DNA from: Thermococcus sp.
GTDB lineage: Archaea; Methanobacteriota_B; Thermococci; Thermococcales; Thermococcaceae
DNA length: 8,559 nt
Reading direction: 5' to 3'
NCBI GenBank assembly: GCA_027062125.1
Contig: JAMOTW010000075.1
Coordinates: forward strand, 1-8,559
The notes beneath the pieces were generated by a model, which was not told the origin of the DNA, did no database searches, and worked only from the letters and a program-made list of their open reading frames with translations. Below are positions 5,612-8,559 of the stretch, piece by piece. A program made the position numbers and the translations under genes. The first letter of the stretch is position 1; every line of letters begins with the position of its first letter.

Positions 5612-7015
5612 TTACTGTCCTGGAGAGTGCTCCTCTATGATGCGGCTCATCCAGCTTCCCGTCAGGAACCAGGCGAGAGCAACAACCGCGCCGAGAACGT
5701 TGCTCAGACCCATCCCGAGCCACATTCCGGCGGTGTCCTTCATAAGGATTCCGAGGCCGTAGCTCAGCGGAAGCCTGAGCACCCAGAGGCGGAACATGTC
5801 AATTACCATGCTCTTCTTTGTGTGTCCCGCACTCCTGAAGACGTTCTCTACAGCGGAAAATATTCCGAAAAACGGGAGCGAGGCGGAGAAGTACTTCACC
5901 ACCTTGGCGCTCTCGGCTATTATCGCCGGGTCGTTGATGAAGAAGCTGAATATCTCCACACGGAAGAAGGCGAAGAGCAGCGTCCCGACGCTCAGGATGG
6001 CAAAGTTTATCGCCATCGTCTTCTCGGCTATGGTCTTGGCCCTCTCGTAGAGCTTTGCACCGACCGTCTGGCCGACCATCGTCCCCATCGCCATGCTTAT
6101 GCCGTCGGAGAAGGCGAACATGAAGTTGGTGAGCCTGTTGGTTATCGAATAGGTCGCGAAGGCCACATCGGCATCACCGAACTGACCGCCGAGGGTGAAG
6201 ATTATCCTCGTGAGTATGACGAAGCCAAGGGCCGTTGTTGAAGAACCAACGCTTGAGGGTATGCCAACGCGGAAGATGCGCGTGTAGAATGGCCAGTCCG
6301 GCTTCAAAGCATCAACCGTGAGGTGTATCCCGACCTTCCCCTTGAAGAGGAGGTATCCGCCGACGAGCGAGCCGAGGCTGTTGGAGAACATCGTGGCTAC
6401 CGCGGCACCGACGACTCCGAGCTCCGGAAACGGCCCCCAGCCGAATATCAGGAAGGGGTCCAGGACCAGATTGAGAAGCACAGTGGCTATGTTTATCTTA
6501 ACCGGTGTTTTGGTGTCGCCTATGGCCCTCAGGAGGAAGTTGAAGGCGAAGAGCGTGAAGGCGAAGGGTATCCCGGCGAAGATGACGCGGGTGTAGTTGA
6601 GTGCGTAGGGATAGACCGTATCGCTGACGTTCATGAACTCGAGGAGATAGGGGGCCGAGATGACGCCGAAAATTCCAACGCCGATTGCGAAGAGCATCAT
6701 GAGGGAGTAGAGCGCCCCAGCCGCACGGTTGGCCTTTTCGTACTCCTTCGCCCCGACGTACTGGCTGACGAAGGCGAAGCCGGCCGTTGCGAACCCCATG
6801 CCTATGGACATGAAGAACCAGACGAGGGGCCACGCCGTCCCCGGTGCCGCTAACTCCTCCCTTCCTAGCTTTCCGAGCCAGAATGTGTCGGTAAGGTTGT
6901 AAAGAACCTGGACGAGCTGGTTTATGATTAAAGGATAGGCTAGCACGATGAGTGTTTTAACTATCGGTCCGCTGACGATCTGGTCGCGCATTGCCTCTAC
7001 TCTATCGTTCCTCAT
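5612..7015 (-). CDS. Second MATE family antiporter, paralogue of the first
   Basis: This 467-residue membrane transporter has the same two-times-six-helix architecture as the gene at 3260-4693 and looks roughly half identical to it by eye. The PfMATE-type residues P28, D43, N182 and D186 are all kept at identical positions, so it should be an active H+- or Na+-coupled exporter. Differences are local: an insertion of about five residues (LGGQFGDADVAF region) in the C-lobe, a shorter loop before the last helices, and W69-F71 (PLVWFF) where the paralogue has PIIGTL, which may alter the substrate cavity. ATG 7015 has no ribosome site and lies ~27 bases from the TATA box, so the mRNA is probably leaderless. 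The pair likely arose by duplication; the intervening DUF2334 gene was either inserted later or part of the ancestral unit. Confidence 0.93.
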   Translation of the reverse strand: MRNDRVEAMRDQIVSGPIVKTLIVLAYPLIINQLVQVLYNLTDTFWLGKLGREELAAPGTAWPLVWFFMSIGMGFATAGFAFVSQYVGAKEYEKANRAAGALYSLMMLFAIGVGIFGVISAPYLLEFMNVSDTVYPYALNYTRVIFAGIPFAFTLFAFNFLLRAIGDTKTPVKINIATVLLNLVLDPFLIFGWGPFPELGVVGAAVATMFSNSLGSLVGGYLLFKGKVGIHLTVDALKPDWPFYTRIFRVGIPSSVGSSTTALGFVILTRIIFTLGGQFGDADVAFATYSITNRLTNFMFAFSDGISMAMGTMVGQTVGAKLYERAKTIAEKTMAINFAILSVGTLLFAFFRVEIFSFFINDPAIIAESAKVVKYFSASLPFFGIFSAVENVFRSAGHTKKSMVIDMFRLWVLRLPLSYGLGILMKDTAGMWLGMGLSNVLGAVVALAWFLTGSWMSRIIEEHSPGQ

Positions 7016-7025
7016 TGAGATGACT

Positions 7026-7047
7026 ATCGAAACGTTGGTATAAAAAG
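7026..7047 (-). promoter_or_regulatory. Promoter of the second MATE gene, shared module
   Basis: On the - strand, CTTTTTATA (7047-7039) is the TATA box and CGTTTCGAT (7034-7026) follows at the same distance as in the first MATE promoter. Transcription should begin around 7017, giving a leaderless ATG at 7015. The CGTTTCGAT block would overlap the region just upstream of the start site. Confidence 0.65.
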
Positions 7048-7094
7048 CTTATTGTGGATAAAATGGCCAAATCTGGAAGGGCGAATGGTATTTA

Positions 7095-7508
7095 TCATGG
7101 GAGCATTCTAAGGCCTAGGTTTTGAAAATGCTTGTCGAAAGTGTATATCTCCGTAATATTTAGCTCCTTCATCTTTAAATAAGCAAGGGCGTCGTTTATG
7201 CTGACTCTCCTCTCGGAGGTTAGGATAGCGGCCTTCAAGTAGTCTTCTGGGGTGACCGAAAGAATGCGGACGTTTTCAGCCGTGAGCAGTTCTTCAATGA
7301 AATCGAGTGCTGTGGAGAGGTTTACTTTGGCCTCAATTATGTTGGCAACTTCGCTTAGGTGCACAACGGTTGTAGCAACTTTTTCACCCTTTTCGATTCT
7401 CCTCAAAATCTCTTGTGCCTTCTTTTTCCTCTCAATTACTTTATCTGGAAGGTTAGGCTTGGGTTTAAGGAGAGCGTACAGGAAAACGTTGGCGTCTATG
7501 AACCTCAT
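7095..7508 (-). CDS. vapC: VapC-type PIN-domain ribonuclease toxin
   Basis: The 137-residue protein is a single PIN domain, standard for VapC toxins, which are Mg2+-dependent endoribonucleases that cut tRNA, rRNA or other RNAs when freed from antitoxin. The acidic active-site set is intact: D5 in FIDANVFLY, E53 in HLSEVAN, D106 in SINDALAY and D125 in YTFDKHF. The start ATG 7508 has GAGGTG five bases upstream, overlapping the stop of the antitoxin gene. The nine-base gap implies one transcript and perhaps translational coupling. Base composition is noticeably more A+T-rich than the flanking genes, compatible with acquisition by transfer. Its RNA target cannot be predicted from sequence. Confidence 0.92.
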   Translation of the reverse strand: MRFIDANVFLYALLKPKPNLPDKVIERKKKAQEILRRIEKGEKVATTVVHLSEVANIIEAKVNLSTALDFIEELLTAENVRILSVTPEDYLKAAILTSERRVSINDALAYLKMKELNITEIYTFDKHFQNLGLRMLP

Positions 7509-7517
7509 CGTAACACC

Positions 7518-7739
7518 TCAGTAAAGGCTTTCCAGGAGCTCTCGCTCCACATCAACTCCCCCGATGTCGACATCCATTATGTCAAAGAACTTGGAGAGCT
7601 TGGGTTTCTTTCGGGGTATTATCTCAATCCTGTCATCTAACTCAATGAGAATTACCTCGCTTCCCCACTTCTCACGCCAGCTCTTTGGGAGGACAAGCCT
7701 TCCCTGGGGGTCAATCCTCCTAACTTCCACAGTTGCCAT
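7518..7739 (-). CDS. vapB: AbrB/SpoVT-type antitoxin of VapB kind
   Basis: This 73-residue protein lies just upstream of vapC in the usual antitoxin-first order. Residues 1-45 form a swapped-hairpin AbrB/SpoVT DNA-binding domain (VEVRRIDPQGRLVLPKSWREK, with the characteristic GRLVLPK core). The acidic C-terminus (DIMDVDIGGVDVERELLESLY region) is the part expected to wrap and block the PIN active site. ATG 7739 is preceded by a strong GGTGAT (7748-7743) three bases away. As in other VapBC modules, the complex probably represses its own promoter, and a seven-base inverted repeat there is a candidate site. Confidence 0.9.
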   Translation of the reverse strand: MATVEVRRIDPQGRLVLPKSWREKWGSEVILIELDDRIEIIPRKKPKLSKFFDIMDVDIGGVDVERELLESLY

Positions 7740-7742
7740 ATA

Positions 7743-7780
7743 ATCACCACTACCTTATGTGAATTGGGACAAGATAAGGT
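7743..7780 (-). promoter_or_regulatory. vapBC promoter region with candidate operator
   Basis: ACCTTAT (7752-7758) and ATAAGGT (7774-7780) are perfect inverted repeats with 15 bases between them, about two helical turns centre to centre. The distal arm overlaps a TATA-like CCTTATC on the - strand, and the proximal arm lies just upstream of the GGTGAT ribosome site. A dimeric AbrB-type repressor bound here would block transcription initiation. Inferred from symmetry and position only. Confidence 0.45.
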
Positions 7781-7808
7781 TTTTGGTATGCGGAAGAACT
7801 TCAACCTA

Positions 7809-7844
7809 GAAAACGAATAGAAAAGAGGGGAAGCCAGAGGCTTC
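7809..7844 (-). terminator. Terminator of ppsA, hairpin overlapping the stop codon
   Basis: On the - strand, GAAGCC (7844-7839) and GGCTTC (7835-7830) form a six-pair stem with a three-base loop. The stem includes the last bases of the ppsA TGA stop. A pyrimidine-rich tract follows (CCCCTCTTTTC and CGTTTTC). A hairpin plus T-rich tail is a reasonable terminator separating ppsA from vapBC. Confidence 0.5.
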
Positions 7845-8559
7845 ACTCGAAGAGGGCCTTCCTGGCGGCCTCGAGCCTGAGCCTGGCCTCTTCCCTGGCG
7901 ACGGTCTTCCTGACGAGCTCGACGGCATCAGGGTTGGCGCTGACGCTGTCAATGCCGAGCCTGACGAGGAGCTTGACCATCCTTGGATCGCTACCGGCCT
8001 GGCCGCAGATGCTGGTCTCAACGCCGTACTTCTTGCAGGTCTTGATGACGTTCTCGATGAGCTTGAGCACTGCCGGGTGCTTCTCGTCGTAGAGCTTGAA
8101 GACCCTCTCGTTGTCCCTGTCGATGGCGAGGGTGTACTGGGTGAGGTCGTTGGTGCCGAAGCTGACGAAGTCGATACCCTCCTTGATGAGATCCTCGATG
8201 ATGAGGGCACTCGCTGGGGTCTCGATCATGACGCCCCACTCGACGTCCTTGTGCGGAATGAGACCGACCTCCATGGCAATCTCCTTGGCCTTCCTGATCT
8301 GCTCCGGGTGGCTGACGAGCGGGAGCATAACACCGATGTTGTCGTAGCCCTCGTCAACGAGCCTCTTGATGGCCTTGAACTCGGCCCTGAGGAGCTCCGG
8401 CTGGTCGAGACCGCGCCTGATTCCCCTCCATCCGAGCATCGGGTTCCTCTCGTCCGGCTCCTCCTCTCCACCCGGAAGCTCACGGAACTCGTTGGTCGGA
8501 GCGTCGAGGGTCCTGTACCAGACGCGCCTCGGGTAGAAGGCCTCGACGACGGTCCTGAT
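7843..8559 (-). CDS. ppsA: Phosphoenolpyruvate synthase, C-terminal part (5' end beyond window)
   Basis: The - strand frame is open to the window edge and ends at TGA 7845-7843, giving the last 239 residues of a protein usually near 800. This is the PEP/pyruvate-binding TIM barrel of PEP synthase. It shows YRTLDAPTNEF (~15-25 of the fragment), NPMLGWRGIRRG (39-50), ETPAS (113-117), FGTNDLTQY (134-142) and SICGQAGSDP (183-192), where C185 is the catalytic proton-transfer cysteine. The enzyme converts pyruvate and ATP to PEP, AMP and phosphate. In Thermococcales it is abundant and serves gluconeogenesis, and it has been linked to glycolytic flux in T. kodakarensis. Upstream domains (ATP-grasp, phosphohistidine) lie outside the window. 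Codon use is strongly biased (CTC/CTG leucine, GAG, AAG), as expected for a highly expressed gene. Confidence 0.97.
   Translation of the reverse strand: MRTVVEAFYPRRVWYRTLDAPTNEFRELPGGEEEPDERNPMLGWRGIRRGLDQPELLRAEFKAIKRLVDEGYDNIGVMLPLVSHPEQIRKAKEIAMEVGLIPHKDVEWGVMIETPASALIIEDLIKEGIDFVSFGTNDLTQYTLAIDRDNERVFKLYDEKHPAVLKLIENVIKTCKKYGVETSICGQAGSDPRMVKLLVRLGIDSVSANPDAVELVRKTVAREEARLRLEAARKALFE

Noticed and set aside
5441..6241. 266-codon + strand frame opposite the second MATE gene
   Set aside because: Charged, His/Glu/Arg-rich translation across two real - strand genes and their promoter; clearly a shadow.

Overview
This window looks like chromosome from a Thermococcales archaeon, most likely Thermococcus. 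The proteins resemble Pyrococcus/Thermococcus families throughout, and one transporter carries the key residues of the characterised Pyrococcus furiosus MATE protein at a constant offset. Genes are tightly packed, rich in AGG/AGA arginine and ATA isoleucine codons, and preceded by archaeal TATA boxes. Ribosome binding sites are of the GGTGAT type. The tRNA gene encodes its own CCA.

Layout. Positions 1-1927 (+ strand) hold the 3' part of a threonine-synthase-like PLP enzyme fused to a winged-helix domain. A small three-helix membrane protein with an EMC6-like look follows, then rpiA (ribose-5-phosphate isomerase A), 4 bases downstream of the membrane protein. Positions 1928-2342 are a non-coding, AT-rich gap between converging transcription units. 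It contains a symmetric arrangement of hairpins and inverted repeats that looks like a dispersed repeat or a miniature mobile element. From 2343 on everything is on the - strand: tRNA-Leu(CAA), upp (uracil phosphoribosyltransferase), a MATE transporter, a membrane-anchored DUF2334/polysaccharide-deacetylase-like protein, a second paralogous MATE transporter, a VapBC toxin-antitoxin pair, and the 3' end of ppsA (phosphoenolpyruvate synthase).

How the genes work together. rpiA and upp both belong to nucleotide and PRPP metabolism: rpiA makes ribose-5-phosphate, and upp uses PRPP to salvage uracil. ppsA belongs to central carbon metabolism. The MATE - DUF2334 - MATE block seems to be three genes each with its own TATA box rather than one operon. 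The two MATE promoters share an almost identical 20-base module covering the TATA box and the sequence just downstream, which suggests co-regulation or a promoter copied along with the gene. The vapBC pair has an inverted repeat over its promoter, as expected for autoregulation.

Most of the window is ordinary conserved chromosome. The parts most worth a second look are the structured gap beside the tRNA, the shared MATE promoter module, the possible archaeal EMC6 relative, and the enzyme-wHTH fusion. I see no complete transposase, CRISPR array, or evident new defence system.
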